The notes: generated by a model not told the origin, from the letters alone. Positions 1-8,016 are shown, numbered from the stretch's first letter. The stretch: 42,807 bases of DNA from Megasphaera sp. AM44-1BH (GCF_003467125.1 NZ_QSFA01000020.1:1-42807); one strand, 5' to 3'. Made by a program: numbers and translations.

Positions 1-22
1 AAAAAAATCTTATATTTTTTAT

Positions 23-47
23 TGTCCTCTTGACGGGGAGCAGTTCA
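23..47. mobile_element. possible IS3-family terminal repeat remnant
   Basis: The motif starting TGTCCTCTTGACGGGGAG resembles, from memory, terminal inverted repeats of IS3-family elements. No transposase reading frame is present beside it; a short minus-strand frame between this motif and the tadA stop gives only about a dozen lysine-rich codons. If real, this is one decayed end, or the edge of an element extending beyond the window. Nothing else is recognised in the first 97 bases. Confidence 0.3.
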
Positions 48-97
48 GAGTTTTTCAGCTCACTTTGTTGTAGCCTTTTTTCTTCTGGCGCAGGTCG

Positions 98-553
98 TTA
101 TTTATCCCGTTTCCTGCGGAAAAAATCTTTCAGGAGTGCGGCACATTCATCGGCCCGGACGCCGGCGGTTACGGCTGCCCGGTGATTGAGGAGAGGACTG
201 TCGGCCAGCTGGAACAAGGAACGGACGGCGCCGGCCTTGGGGTCAGCGCAGCCGTAGACGACCCGGTCCAGGCGGCTGTTGACGATGGCTCCGGCACACA
301 TAGGGCAGGGTTCGCAGGTAACGTAAAGCGTGCAGCCCGACAGGCGCCACCGGCCCAGGACGCGGCAGGCCTTTTCGATGGCCAGCAGTTCGGCATGGGC
401 TGTGGCACAGGGCAGGCTTTCCCGCAGGTTGTAGGCACGGGCAATGGCTTTCTTTTGATAAATAATCACGGCGCCGATAGGGATTTCACCGACAGCAAAG
501 GCCGTTTTGGCTTCTTCCAGGGCTTTGCCCATATAAAATTCATCTTTTGTCAT
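98..553 (-). CDS. tadA: tRNA adenosine(34) deaminase TadA
   Basis: TadA converts the wobble adenosine of tRNA-Arg(ACG) to inosine in the cytoplasm, and the enzyme is normally essential. The 151-residue protein has the usual length. It shows both zinc-binding deaminase signatures: TAHAE near residues 51-55, supplying the His ligand and catalytic Glu, and PCPMCAGA near residues 82-89, supplying two Cys ligands. The basic C-terminus RRKRDK is typical of TadA. The ATG start at 553 has an AAGGA Shine-Dalgarno about eight bases upstream on the minus strand. It is divergent from the TRIC-like gene at 637. Nucleoside deaminases share the fold, but the overall match is to TadA. Confidence 0.93.
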   Translation of the reverse strand: MTKDEFYMGKALEEAKTAFAVGEIPIGAVIIYQKKAIARAYNLRESLPCATAHAELLAIEKACRVLGRWRLSGCTLYVTCEPCPMCAGAIVNSRLDRVVYGCADPKAGAVRSLFQLADSPLLNHRAAVTAGVRADECAALLKDFFRRKRDK

Positions 554-583
554 AATGATGTCCTTGATTCTTTTTGGTATTCA

Positions 584-599
584 TGATAGGTTACTATCA
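584..599. promoter_or_regulatory. dyad in the tadA / TRIC-gene divergent spacer
   Basis: TGATAG-GTTA-CTATCA is a perfect 6-bp inverted repeat around four bases. It lies about 30 bases upstream of tadA on one side and about 38 bases upstream of the gene at 637 on the other. The position suits an operator serving both directions, but no known regulator consensus is matched with certainty. Confidence 0.3.
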
Positions 600-636
600 G
601 ATAAACTGATTTTATTGTACAGGATGGTGGAGTATA

Positions 637-1302
637 ATGCAATCACTCTGGTGGCAGCTTTTCGATATTCTGGGGACCGTGGCCTTTGCCCTGTCGGGGG
701 CACTGGTTGCCGTATTGCGGCGCATGGATATATTTGGCATTTTTGTTCTGGCTGCAGCGACCGCTGTCGGCGGCGGAATCGTGCGCGATCTTATCCTGGG
801 ACGGATCCCTCCGGCCTTTTTCCAGAATAGCATGTATTTCTGGCTTATCATCGCGACTATAGGGCTGACTATTTTTTTCCTGCGCTATATGGATACGCAC
901 CGCCGCCACCGCCTCATGCATGCGTCTATTAACCTGTATCTCATATGTGATGCCATCGGCCTTGGATCATTTACCGTTACGGGTACGCTGCTGGGCTGCT
1001 ATATGTTTTCTGATTACTGGGTCCTGTGCATCGCCCTGGGACTGATTACGGCCGTCGGTGGCGGCATCATCCGCGATGTCCTGGCCGGACGCATTCCGGC
1101 GACACTGATTCAGGACGTCTATGCCACGGCTTCCTTTATCGGTGCTATCGTCCTCTATGTCCTATATATTCCCCTGGGCCAGCCGGCTGATGTGGCGTCC
1201 ATCATTTGCTTTGCCGTGACCGTTGGTGTCCGTCTCCTTGCCATCCGCTATCACTGGAATCTGCCCCGGGTCAAGCGGCGCAAGAGGGGACAGCGTTTCT
1301 GA
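637..1302 (+). CDS. TRIC/UPF0126 family membrane protein (YicG-like)
   Basis: This 221-residue integral membrane protein carries the duplicated glycine-rich signature of the UPF0126 family: AVGGGIVRDLILGRIPP near residues 43-59 and AVGGGIIRDVLAGRIPA near residues 140-156. About seven hydrophobic segments are visible. Bacterial members resemble trimeric intracellular cation (TRIC) channels, so ion conduction is a family-level expectation; the transported ion here is unknown. The ATG at 637 follows a GGTGGAG ribosome site. The C-terminus RVKRRKRGQRF is basic and probably cytoplasmic. The gene ends ten bases from the convergent ATPase gene, with no obvious terminator between them. Confidence 0.85.
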   Translation: MQSLWWQLFDILGTVAFALSGALVAVLRRMDIFGIFVLAAATAVGGGIVRDLILGRIPPAFFQNSMYFWLIIATIGLTIFFLRYMDTHRRHRLMHASINLYLICDAIGLGSFTVTGTLLGCYMFSDYWVLCIALGLITAVGGGIIRDVLAGRIPATLIQDVYATASFIGAIVLYVLYIPLGQPADVASIICFAVTVGVRLLAIRYHWNLPRVKRRKRGQRF

Positions 1303-1312
1303 AATCACTTCG

Positions 1313-2710
1313 CTATTGTATTTCAAATAACTCTTTTATCCCCAGCAGCCTGGCTCCTTCACGATTGGCACGGTCGATGACGGGATGGGTATAACCTCCT
1401 TTGCTGAAAAAACAGAAGTGTTTTTGTGTTACGTTGGGAAAGGCTGCGGCAGCCTGTACTAAATCATCATATTCTTCCATGGGCATAGGGCGGTTCCGGA
1501 ATTTACACTCGCAGAACAGACCTTCCTTTCCCGTTTTATCCAATGCCAGAATATCTATATCATCTTGTTGCTTGCGGATGGGATTGGTGCCCCACCATTT
1601 GCCGATAGCTGCCGGGATAAAAGGGAGTGCGTGATTTTTAGCCTGACGCCGGAGATATTCCGTACAGATTTCTTCAAATACAGGTCCCATATAATCGGAA
1701 ATTCTGTCCATGATTTCCTGGGCAGCTTTTCGTTCTCCTAAGAGAAAATAGTAACTTTTTTGCGAGAACGTATAACGATACCAAAACCGATAATAATGGT
1801 CAGCTATCGTATATATTCCCTTTTTACTGGTGCTGGGCTGGCCACAGGGGATTATTTTTTTTACGAGGCGGATATTTTGCAGTACTTGCAGATATTTTGT
1901 GCATTTGCTGCGGTCTTCGTGGATACGGTCAGAAATGGCGGTAACCTTATTAGCTCCATTGGCGATGGCCTCAAGGATGCTGTTGTATATGCCCGGCTCC
2001 CGTAGTTTCATGCGTAAAAGCAGCTGGGGTTCATCATGGAGATAGGAATTTTCCGATAAAATGTGTCCGGCAATATTTTCCGTAATACTCTGAGAGGGAT
2101 TGAATGCCCTGAGATAGCGGGGAATTCCTCCGAGAATGCCATAAGCCAGTAATTTCTCTTCCTGAGAATAGTCAGGAAAAAAAGCAGCGCTTTCCAGATA
2201 ATCAAATGGTCTGACTTCCAGATGGGATGTAATCCTGCCATACAAGGGACTTTTGTATCCCATGATTTCATTGATCATGAAACTAACACTGGAGCCACAG
2301 AAAATGAGAAAAATATTTTTATTTTGCCAGCTATGATCGATGGTGTGCTGGAATATACTTTTTATGGAAGGATTCTGCTCAGCGAGAAAAGGGAATTCGT
2401 CAATAATCAGCACGGTACGTCTGTCTGGCCCGGAGTGTTTATCTATGAACGACAGGGCTTTTTCCCAGTCAGGAAATGGAGCAATATAATCATCCGTATA
2501 ATATTCCTGGACCGTTCGTGAAAAATCTTCCCGATTGAGGGCATCATTCTTTTCCTGGGCTGGGAAGAAAATACAATCATGGGTCTGGGCAAATTTTTGC
2601 AGAATTGTCGTTTTTCCGACGCGGCGGCGACCATACATAATCAAGAATTGAAAAGAAGGAGACGTATACAATTTTTCTAAAAGGTCTAATTCCTGTTTTC
2701 TGCCAATCAT
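1313..2710 (-). CDS. AAA ATPase with DUF234/PD-(D/E)XK-like C-terminal domain
   Basis: The 465-residue protein is an archaeal-type ATPase fused to a DUF234-like domain. The Walker A motif GRRRVGKTT lies at residues 27-35 and Walker B LIIDEF at about 101-106, followed by a helical/winged-helix region. The C-terminal domain contains D384/D386 and ECK at 401-403, the D...ExK spacing of PD-(D/E)XK nuclease folds. No cellular function is established for such proteins; a DNA-directed or defence role is inference. The open frame extends to 2839, but ATG at 2710 is chosen because GGAGG lies about six bases upstream and the extension would translate through a 60-bp palindrome. It stands alone, convergent with the TRIC-like gene and divergent from the DUF4127 gene. 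Confidence 0.85.
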   Translation of the reverse strand: MIGRKQELDLLEKLYTSPSFQFLIMYGRRRVGKTTILQKFAQTHDCIFFPAQEKNDALNREDFSRTVQEYYTDDYIAPFPDWEKALSFIDKHSGPDRRTVLIIDEFPFLAEQNPSIKSIFQHTIDHSWQNKNIFLIFCGSSVSFMINEIMGYKSPLYGRITSHLEVRPFDYLESAAFFPDYSQEEKLLAYGILGGIPRYLRAFNPSQSITENIAGHILSENSYLHDEPQLLLRMKLREPGIYNSILEAIANGANKVTAISDRIHEDRSKCTKYLQVLQNIRLVKKIIPCGQPSTSKKGIYTIADHYYRFWYRYTFSQKSYYFLLGERKAAQEIMDRISDYMGPVFEEICTEYLRRQAKNHALPFIPAAIGKWWGTNPIRKQQDDIDILALDKTGKEGLFCECKFRNRPMPMEEYDDLVQAAAAFPNVTQKHFCFFSKGGYTHPVIDRANREGARLLGIKELFEIQ

Positions 2711-2723
2711 GATAACCTCCACG

Positions 2724-2783
2724 AAATAAGGTGAAACACAAGTATAATACTTATAAGTATTATACTTGTGTTTCACCTTATTT
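2724..2783. repeat. perfect 60-bp palindrome (30-bp arms, no loop)
   Basis: The left arm, which begins AAATAAGGTGAAACACAAG, is repeated as an exact reverse complement in the right arm with no central spacer. Symmetry breaks at the flanking bases 2723 and 2784. It starts 13 bases upstream of the ATPase start codon and contains TATAAT-like hexamers on both strands. It could extrude a cruciform, form a long RNA hairpin just before the ATPase ribosome site, or be a dimeric operator or a small mobile-element relic. Confidence 0.95.
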
Positions 2784-2905
2784 GCAATAACCAAAGCCTT
2801 AAAGAGACGACGCGACGACGTTTCTGAAATTATTTGCATGGCAGACCGTAAATCTGGTATAATAAACTGATAATTTTTTCTATTTCTGCGTCTTCAGAGG
2901 TGATA

Positions 2906-4747
2906 GTGTTGAATAGTTTTCGTAAGGTCTTAGGCGCCGTTGTCGTATCCCTGTGCCTGTGTTCCGGCCCGGCAGCCCTGGCTAAAACGATTTTATATGT
3001 GCCGCAGGATAATCGTCCCGTTGACTTTGCCTATACGGTCAGTACGGCCGAAGATGCCGGATATACAGTGATAACGCCGCCAGACCGGTATTTGTCCGGA
3101 TCTAACTTCCAGGGTTCTCCCGATAAGCTGATGGAATGGGTAGAAGAAAATGCCGGCAAAGCCGATGCCATGGTACTGTCAGTGGATTCCCTGGTCTATG
3201 GGGGACTGGTCGATTCGCGCAAACATAACCTCTCCATGGATACCCTGCTGGCCCGTCTGGAAAAGGTGGAAAATCTGCACAGCAAATTTAATAAGGTGCC
3301 GATTTATGCCTTTAGTACGGTCATGCGCAGTCCCTGGGCAGGTGGCAAGGGCGTCGAACCGGATTACTATCTCAAGGCTGGCAGTGATATTTATGAACTG
3401 GCATCGCTTCAGGCTAAAATGGATGAAGAAGGCCTGACACCACAGGAACGAAATGACTGGTTCAGCATTATGCGCCGCGTCCCGGCGGAGTATCTGCAGG
3501 ACTGGTTCAGCCGCCGCAAGAAGAATATGGCCATCAATTACCGCCTGATCAATGATGCCAGGAAAGGCATATTCACCTATTACAGCCTGGGCCATGATGA
3601 TAATTCTGTCCGTACCCAGTCGTCGTTAGAGTCGAAGTATCTGGAACAGGCAGGTGCTGACATCCCTAAGACCAGTTTCGGGTCGTTCCCCGGGGCCGAT
3701 CAGCTGGGCCTGCTGCTCATTACGCGGGCGAATAATGACTTCAACAACTATCATCCCAAGGTGACGGTCATTTATCCTCTCGGCGGAGGGGAAAAGACCG
3801 TACCGAGTTATGATGGGCAGGCCATTGGCAAGACCATTGCTGCCCATATCGAAGCTATCGGCGGAACGATAACGGACAAGGAAAAACCGGACCTGCTGCT
3901 GGCCGTCAATACGCCTCTTACGACATCGACGCGGGAATCGGGCAATTTTGAAAATTTCCCCATCATGCTCGATTCGACGCGGACATTCCTTACGCAGATA
4001 GAAAAGGCGATAGCCCAGAATATTCCTGTCAGCCTCGTCGATATGGCTTTTTCTAATGGATCGGACAATACCCTGATATATGGGCTGTATCAGGATAAGA
4101 TGATGTATCAGCTGGCAGCGTATAATGGATGGAATACAGCCAGCAACTCTGTCGGCTATGGCATATCCCAGGGGCTTCTGGCCCGGTATATGACTCCCGA
4201 TGCCCATCAGCGTATGCTGACGACCCAGTATCTGGACAACTGGGCGTATCAGGCGAATGTCCGGGATTATATTTACCGGCTCCAGCAGAAGGTAGAGGCC
4301 AATACGGAGCAGAAATACTATCCGACGGTCATGAGTGAAATGCAGAGCCGCACGAAAGAGCAGCTTCAGCGGTATGCCCAGACCTATCTCGGCATCGATC
4401 CCCGTACGGTCAATGTCACATTCCCGTGGAACCGGCTGTTTGAAGTCTATGTCGATGTCCATGCCCAGCCCGATGTGAGCCTGGAAAGTGACGTGCGGCA
4501 GGGACTGCGCCAGAAAGAACTGGATCGTCTGGCAGCCCAGCAGGAAGCAGCCCGCAAGGCTCTGGAAGCAGAAAAACAGAAAACGGTCAAGGATAAAAAT
4601 GCCAAAATAGATCCGAAAGTAAAAGAAGAGCTGGAACAGGCCGAACAGGCTGCCCGGGAACAGTATGAAGCAGAACTGCAGTCCCAGCAGCTGGCCCGGG
4701 AAGAAGAGCAGGCTCAGAATAACCGTACCTGGGTGCCTAAAGATTAG
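2906..4747 (+). CDS. exported DUF4127 family protein
   Basis: This protein of about 613 residues belongs to DUF4127, a family common in Firmicutes with no assigned activity. The N-terminus is a signal peptide: basic SFRK, a hydrophobic run, and a likely cleavage after AALA. The mature part begins TILYVPQDNRPVDFAYT, the family hallmark. The last roughly 100 residues are rich in Gln, Glu, Ala and Lys and should form a charged coiled coil. The start is uncertain: GTG 2900, GTG 2906 and TTG 2909 are in frame, and the AGAGG site at 2896-2900 best suits 2906 or 2909. The gene is monocistronic and ends at a strong terminator. A cell-wall or periplasmic role is only inferred from export. Confidence 0.85.
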   Translation: MLNSFRKVLGAVVVSLCLCSGPAALAKTILYVPQDNRPVDFAYTVSTAEDAGYTVITPPDRYLSGSNFQGSPDKLMEWVEENAGKADAMVLSVDSLVYGGLVDSRKHNLSMDTLLARLEKVENLHSKFNKVPIYAFSTVMRSPWAGGKGVEPDYYLKAGSDIYELASLQAKMDEEGLTPQERNDWFSIMRRVPAEYLQDWFSRRKKNMAINYRLINDARKGIFTYYSLGHDDNSVRTQSSLESKYLEQAGADIPKTSFGSFPGADQLGLLLITRANNDFNNYHPKVTVIYPLGGGEKTVPSYDGQAIGKTIAAHIEAIGGTITDKEKPDLLLAVNTPLTTSTRESGNFENFPIMLDSTRTFLTQIEKAIAQNIPVSLVDMAFSNGSDNTLIYGLYQDKMMYQLAAYNGWNTASNSVGYGISQGLLARYMTPDAHQRMLTTQYLDNWAYQANVRDYIYRLQQKVEANTEQKYYPTVMSEMQSRTKEQLQRYAQTYLGIDPRTVNVTFPWNRLFEVYVDVHAQPDVSLESDVRQGLRQKELDRLAAQQEAARKALEAEKQKTVKDKNAKIDPKVKEELEQAEQAAREQYEAELQSQQLAREEEQAQNNRTWVPKD

Positions 4748-4820
4748 GACAGAAAAAGATAGTTTACAGATTGCAGTTTTAGAAAAAACGGGTGCAGAAG
4801 AAAATAGAAGAAAATATATG

Positions 4821-4888
4821 AACCGGCAAAAAGCCCCTGAATGTGCACGAGGGAAGATGTGCACATCCAGGGGCTTTTTTTGCCGGTT
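4821..4888. terminator. bidirectional terminator between DUF4127 gene and yigZ
   Basis: The arms AACCGGCAAAAAGCCCCTG... and ...CAGGGGCTTTTTTTGCCGG, extended by GTGCAC pairs, form a long stem with a short loop. Runs of A on one side and T on the other allow termination from both the upstream plus-strand gene and the convergent yigZ. Confidence 0.85.
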
Positions 4889-4891
4889 TTG

Positions 4892-5530
4892 TTACGTTCG
4901 TACGACGGGGATGACCCGTGTCTTTTCTGCCGTGCAGACAGCTATGCCATTAGTCGCGTTCGTAATGGCCTGGATTGCCGTATCAGTCTGTTCTTCCGGT
5001 ATTTCAAGGGTAAACGTCACATCGGCGGCAAAGTTTCGGTCTGCAATGCGTATGGCATGCGCTGGTGCCAGCCGTTCTATGGTACTCACAAAGGAGTAGG
5101 GAACAGAAACTTTTATGACCTGATAAGGAAGATAATCGGCAATGGATGCGGCCGCAAGGCCCAGGGAAACACTATGGCTGTAGGCCCGTATGAGGCCGCT
5201 GGCGCCAAGTTTGATGCCGCCAAAATACCGGGTGACGACAACTACGGTGTTGGTAATCCCGTTTTTTTTCAATACTTCCAGCATCGGCCGTCCGGCCGTT
5301 CCCGAAGGTTCGCCGTCGTCACTGGATTTCTGGATGGCACCACTAGGACCAATCTGATAGGCGTAACAATTGTGCCGGGCATCCCAGAATTCTTTGCGTC
5401 GGGATTCAATAAAAGCAGAGGCTTCTTCTTCGCTGGATACTTCTTTAAGATGGGCGAGAAACCGTGATTTCTTTATGGTATATTCCGCTTCGGCACTGCC
5501 GTAAACGGACGTAATGTGCGGACTGGTCAT
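4892..5530 (-). CDS. yigZ: YigZ/IMPACT family protein
   Basis: This 212-residue member of the YigZ/UPF0029 family is related to eukaryotic IMPACT, which acts in translational control; the bacterial role is unsettled. The signatures are DDGEPSGTAGRPML near residues 70-83 and VTRYFGGIKLGASGLIRAY near residues 98-116. The C-terminal third, with alternating hydrophobic strands, fits the usual DUF1949 ferredoxin-like domain. The ATG at 5530 is preceded by GAGGAAATCC. It converges with the DUF4127 gene across a shared terminator and lies downstream of a tRNA that has its own terminator. Confidence 0.9.
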   Translation of the reverse strand: MTSPHITSVYGSAEAEYTIKKSRFLAHLKEVSSEEEASAFIESRRKEFWDARHNCYAYQIGPSGAIQKSSDDGEPSGTAGRPMLEVLKKNGITNTVVVVTRYFGGIKLGASGLIRAYSHSVSLGLAAASIADYLPYQVIKVSVPYSFVSTIERLAPAHAIRIADRNFAADVTFTLEIPEEQTDTAIQAITNATNGIAVCTAEKTRVIPVVRT

Positions 5531-5556
5531 AATCGGATTTCCTCATATACGTATAT

Positions 5557-5582
5557 AAAAAGACCGCCGGATTCCGGCGGTC
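5557..5582 (-). terminator. terminator of tRNA-Val
   Basis: On the minus strand GACCGCCGG-AAT-CCGGCGGTC is a perfect 9-bp stem followed by TTTTT. It begins 11 bases past the tRNA 3' end and separates the tRNA from yigZ. Confidence 0.9.
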
Positions 5583-5592
5583 CTGGTTTCAT

Positions 5593-5669
5593 TGGTGGGA
5601 ATAGTTGAATTCGAATCAACGACCTTCACGATGTCAACGTGACGCTCTAACCAACTGAGCTATACCCCC
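5593..5669 (-). tRNA. tRNA-Val (anticodon GAC)
   Basis: The 77-nt minus-strand sequence folds as a standard cloverleaf. The acceptor GGGGGTA pairs with TATTCCC allowing two G-U pairs; the D arm is GCTCAGTTGGTTAGAGC; the anticodon stem TCACG/CGTGA encloses loop TTGACAT with anticodon GAC; the T arm is GTTGA-TTCGAAT-TCAAC. The discriminator is A and the CCA end is encoded. GAC reads valine GUC and GUU codons. Confidence 0.95.
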
Positions 5670-5682
5670 ATGCGACTCGTTT

Positions 5683-5711
5683 AGTATACTCAATTCTGCG
5701 CGTATTGTCAA
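5683..5711 (-). promoter_or_regulatory. sigma-A-type promoter of tRNA-Val
   Basis: The minus strand has TTGACA, a 17-base spacer and TATACT, ending about 14 bases before the tRNA 5' end. This is a near-perfect housekeeping promoter, as expected for a stable RNA. Confidence 0.88.
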
Positions 5712-5804
5712 GCATCTTTTACAAAAAACGTACAAAATTTTTTCTTTCCCCAAAAAAAGCCCTGTGCATATGCGGAAGGTCGGGGCTTTTCGGGCGGAAG
5801 CGTG

Positions 5805-5834
5805 TTGGCAGAGGCATCTGTTCAGTAGTATAAT
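5805..5834 (+). promoter_or_regulatory. promoter of the cobU-cobS-cobC operon
   Basis: TTGGCA, an 18-base spacer and TATAAT lie about 31 bases before the cobU start. The leader is too short for a cobalamin riboswitch and none was recognised. Confidence 0.65.
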
Positions 5835-5865
5835 ATGTCTATCGTGCTGGAAAGGGGGAAGGAGA

Positions 5866-6438
5866 ATGGCCCGCATTGTTTTAGTTACGGGAGGCGCCCG
5901 CAGTGGCAAGAGTCAGTTTGCTGAGCAGTATCTGGAGGCGTGTCCTGGACGCCATGGGTATATTGCAACAGCCCAGGTCCTGGATGACGAGATGGCTGAC
6001 CGGGTAGCCCGGCACCGCAGCCGCCGTCCGGCATCGTGGCAGACCTTTGAAGTCCCGTCGGGACTGAGAGACCGCATTGCGTCTATTTTGCAGCAGGCGG
6101 ATCACATCCTGCTCGATTGTCTGACCCTGTATTTTTCCAATTTCCTGCTGCAGCGGGACGGAGATGATTTCTCCCATATCCTGAAAGAAGCGGAAGAAGA
6201 ATGGGACAAGGTGCTCCGGACGGCAGGGCAGCGCCCTGGCGGGACCTTTGTCATTGTTACCAATGAACTGGGGTCGGGCATCGTCCCCATGGCGAAAGTG
6301 AGCCGCCAGTACCGTGATCTCATCGGCTTTCTGAACCAGCGTACGGCTGCCGCTGCCGATGAAGTCTACCTGAGTGTGTGTGGCATTACTATAGAAATCA
6401 AAAGCCGGCAGGTTACGCTGCCAGTCCGGGAGGAATAG
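5866..6438 (+). CDS. cobU: adenosylcobinamide kinase / phosphate guanylyltransferase
   Basis: CobU phosphorylates adenosylcobinamide and then attaches GMP, giving the GDP-cobinamide used by CobS. The 190-residue protein has the normal length. The P-loop GGARSGKS is at residues 9-16; the histidine-containing HRSRRPASW near residue 49 corresponds to the region of the guanylylated His in the family; LLDCLTLYFSN and TNELGSGIVP follow. The open frame extends upstream to 5764, but ATG 5866 is chosen because GGGGGAAGGAGA precedes it and the P-loop then sits at the expected distance. It heads cobU-cobS-cobC with only two bases before cobS. Confidence 0.93.
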   Translation: MARIVLVTGGARSGKSQFAEQYLEACPGRHGYIATAQVLDDEMADRVARHRSRRPASWQTFEVPSGLRDRIASILQQADHILLDCLTLYFSNFLLQRDGDDFSHILKEAEEEWDKVLRTAGQRPGGTFVIVTNELGSGIVPMAKVSRQYRDLIGFLNQRTAAAADEVYLSVCGITIEIKSRQVTLPVREE

Positions 6439-6440
6439 CC

Positions 6441-7172
6441 ATGACGAGTTTTCTCATCGCTCTCCAGTTCCTCACGCGCATACAGCTGGCCCGGCATCTG
6501 ATCTGGACGAATGAGGCCTTTGGCGCATCGCTGCGCTGCTTTCCCCTGGTAGGATGCTGCATCGGCCTGTGCCTGTGCCTGTGCTGGTTCGTCACGGGAA
6601 TGGCCCTCTCCGGGTTTTACCGGGCCGTATGCGTCATCATTGCCTGGTTTCTCATTACAGGGGGACTCCATGCCGACGGATTCATGGATACGGCCGATGG
6701 CCTCTTTTCCGGACGCAGCCGGGAACGGATGCTGGAAATACTGAAAGACAGCCGGGTCGGTTCCAATGGTGTCATGGCGTTCTTCTTTCTGGCATTGCTG
6801 AAAATTTGTTTTCTGGCAAACATAGAAGGACCGGCAGCCTATGCGGCACTCCTTGGCATACCGGCGGCGGCCCGTTATGGCACATTGGTGAGCGTACTGG
6901 AATTTCCCTATGCCCGTCCGGAAGGCTTGGGAAAGGCCTTTGCTGCCTATGCCCCGCCGTATACGCTGGCTCTGGGATTTCTGGCAGCCCTGCCGCCGGC
7001 CCTGGTGGGAGGATTCTTGTACCTGGCCTTCCTCGGCATTGCCATGGCAGCCAGTCTGATACTCAATACCTATATTGTGCGGCATCTCGGCGGCGTAACC
7101 GGTGACACCTATGGTGCCGTTACGGAATGCAGCGAATTGCTGTTACTCGGCTTCTGTGCCGCTATATATTGA
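6441..7172 (+). CDS. cobS: adenosylcobinamide-GDP ribazoletransferase
   Basis: CobS is the membrane enzyme that joins adenosylcobinamide-GDP to alpha-ribazole (phosphate), forming cobalamin or its phosphate. The protein has 243 residues and many hydrophobic segments. It shows the family motif GGLHADGFMDTADGLFSGRS near residues 74-93, whose acidic residues are expected to bind metal. The ATG at 6441 follows GGGAGGAATAGCC, and the upstream in-frame extension is disregarded because it overlaps cobU. The gene lies between cobU and the phosphatase gene, so the nucleotide-loop steps are clustered. No cobT was seen in the window. Confidence 0.93.
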   Translation: MTSFLIALQFLTRIQLARHLIWTNEAFGASLRCFPLVGCCIGLCLCLCWFVTGMALSGFYRAVCVIIAWFLITGGLHADGFMDTADGLFSGRSRERMLEILKDSRVGSNGVMAFFFLALLKICFLANIEGPAAYAALLGIPAAARYGTLVSVLEFPYARPEGLGKAFAAYAPPYTLALGFLAALPPALVGGFLYLAFLGIAMAASLILNTYIVRHLGGVTGDTYGAVTECSELLLLGFCAAIY

Positions 7173-7195
7173 TTACAGGAAAGGAATATAGATAC

Positions 7196-7855
7196 ATGAT
7201 CAAGCTTTATCTCGTCCGTCACGGTGAAACCGATGGCAATTCCCAGCAGTGGTTCCAGGGCGCATCGGACGTGCCCCTCAATGCTACGGGAATAGAACAG
7301 GCCCGGCGCCTGAGCCATTTTATGAAAGATATTCATTTTGATGCAATTTATACCAGTACGCTGTCGCGTGCCTATACGACGGCCGAAATCATTGCAGAAC
7401 CACATCATCTGCCGGTGCAGCAATATCCGGAATTGCGGGAAATCAGCTTTGGTGTATGGGAACGCCATACGTATGACGAAATCACCAAAGAATGGCCGGG
7501 AGAAATCGAAGCCTTTTATGCATCGGAAGGCAAGATGCGGGCTCGGGGCGGCGAATCGTTCCTTGAAGTCCGGGACCGCATTACAAAGAAGACGAAGGAA
7601 CTGCTCAGCCATCATGCAGACGGGGATTCGGTCATGATCGTCTCCCATGGTGCAGCCATCCGCTGCCTGTTGTTTGGCCTGCTGGAACTGGATTTCCGCA
7701 AGCTCTGGTGCTTCCAGCAGTATAATACGGCGTTTACGATTATCGAATATTACGGCAGCCGCAGTGTCATGACGCTCATGAATTGTACCCAGCATCTGGA
7801 AGGGATGAAAGGGTATGAGCCGCAATGGTACGGCCGGCAGCACAATGTCATGTAG
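7196..7855 (+). CDS. cobC: histidine phosphatase, probable alpha-ribazole phosphatase
   Basis: This 219-residue phosphoglycerate-mutase-like phosphatase has the catalytic RHGET motif at residues 8-12, the catalytic Glu region near SFGVWE, and the second histidine in SHGAAIRCL. The fold alone does not set the substrate. Its place directly after cobU and cobS supports removal of the 5' phosphate from alpha-ribazole phosphate or adenosylcobalamin phosphate. ATG 7196 is preferred over the frame's upstream codons because AGGAAAGG lies before it and the protein then begins MIKLYLVRHGET, as in the family. Its stop codon forms part of the ribosome site of the next gene. Confidence 0.85.
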   Translation: MIKLYLVRHGETDGNSQQWFQGASDVPLNATGIEQARRLSHFMKDIHFDAIYTSTLSRAYTTAEIIAEPHHLPVQQYPELREISFGVWERHTYDEITKEWPGEIEAFYASEGKMRARGGESFLEVRDRITKKTKELLSHHADGDSVMIVSHGAAIRCLLFGLLELDFRKLWCFQQYNTAFTIIEYYGSRSVMTLMNCTQHLEGMKGYEPQWYGRQHNVM

Positions 7856-7863
7856 GTGATGGC

Positions 7864-8016
7864 ATGGCAGATACAATACGTCTCGATAAATTACTGGGCC
7901 ATACGGGATGAGGAACCAGAAAAGAAATCAGGGAGCTGTGCCGGTCCGGTGCCGTAGCCGTCAATGGCATATCCTGCCGGGACAGCAGCCTGAAAGTACA
8001 GCCCGGCCGTGATACG
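7864..8016 (+). pseudogene. S4-domain 5' part of pseudouridine synthase gene, broken by in-frame TGA
   Basis: Translation from ATG 7864, which has AGGTGA overlapping the cobC stop, reads MADTIRLDKLLGHTG, then TGA at 7909-7911, then GTRKEIRELCRSGAVAVNG. This is a complete S4 RNA-binding domain of the RsuA/RluB family with a stop in place of codon 16, where relatives usually have an aromatic or hydrophobic residue. The downstream frame continues without another stop into the catalytic domain. A TGG-to-TGA change or an assembly error would explain it; deliberate recoding is less likely. Confidence 0.8.

Noticed and set aside
182..586. Open frame on the plus strand across tadA
   Set aside because: It is antisense to a conserved deaminase gene and has no family resemblance.
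2711..2839. Longer 508-residue start for the ATPase
   Set aside because: It would translate the 60-bp palindrome and has no ribosome site, while ATG 2710 has GGAGG at good distance.
3626..4864. 412-codon minus-strand open frame across the DUF4127 gene
   Set aside because: It is the antisense shadow of a well-supported exported protein gene and reads as low-plausibility sequence.
5754..5790. AAAAGCCC/GGGCTTTT stem before cobU, possibly a minus-strand terminator or small RNA end
   Set aside because: The loop is 20 bases long and no minus-strand gene precedes it, so function could not be supported.
7909..7950. Selenocysteine (SECIS) recoding of the TGA in the pseudouridine synthase gene
   Set aside because: No clear SECIS-like hairpin follows the TGA at the required distance, and S4 domains have no known use for selenocysteine.
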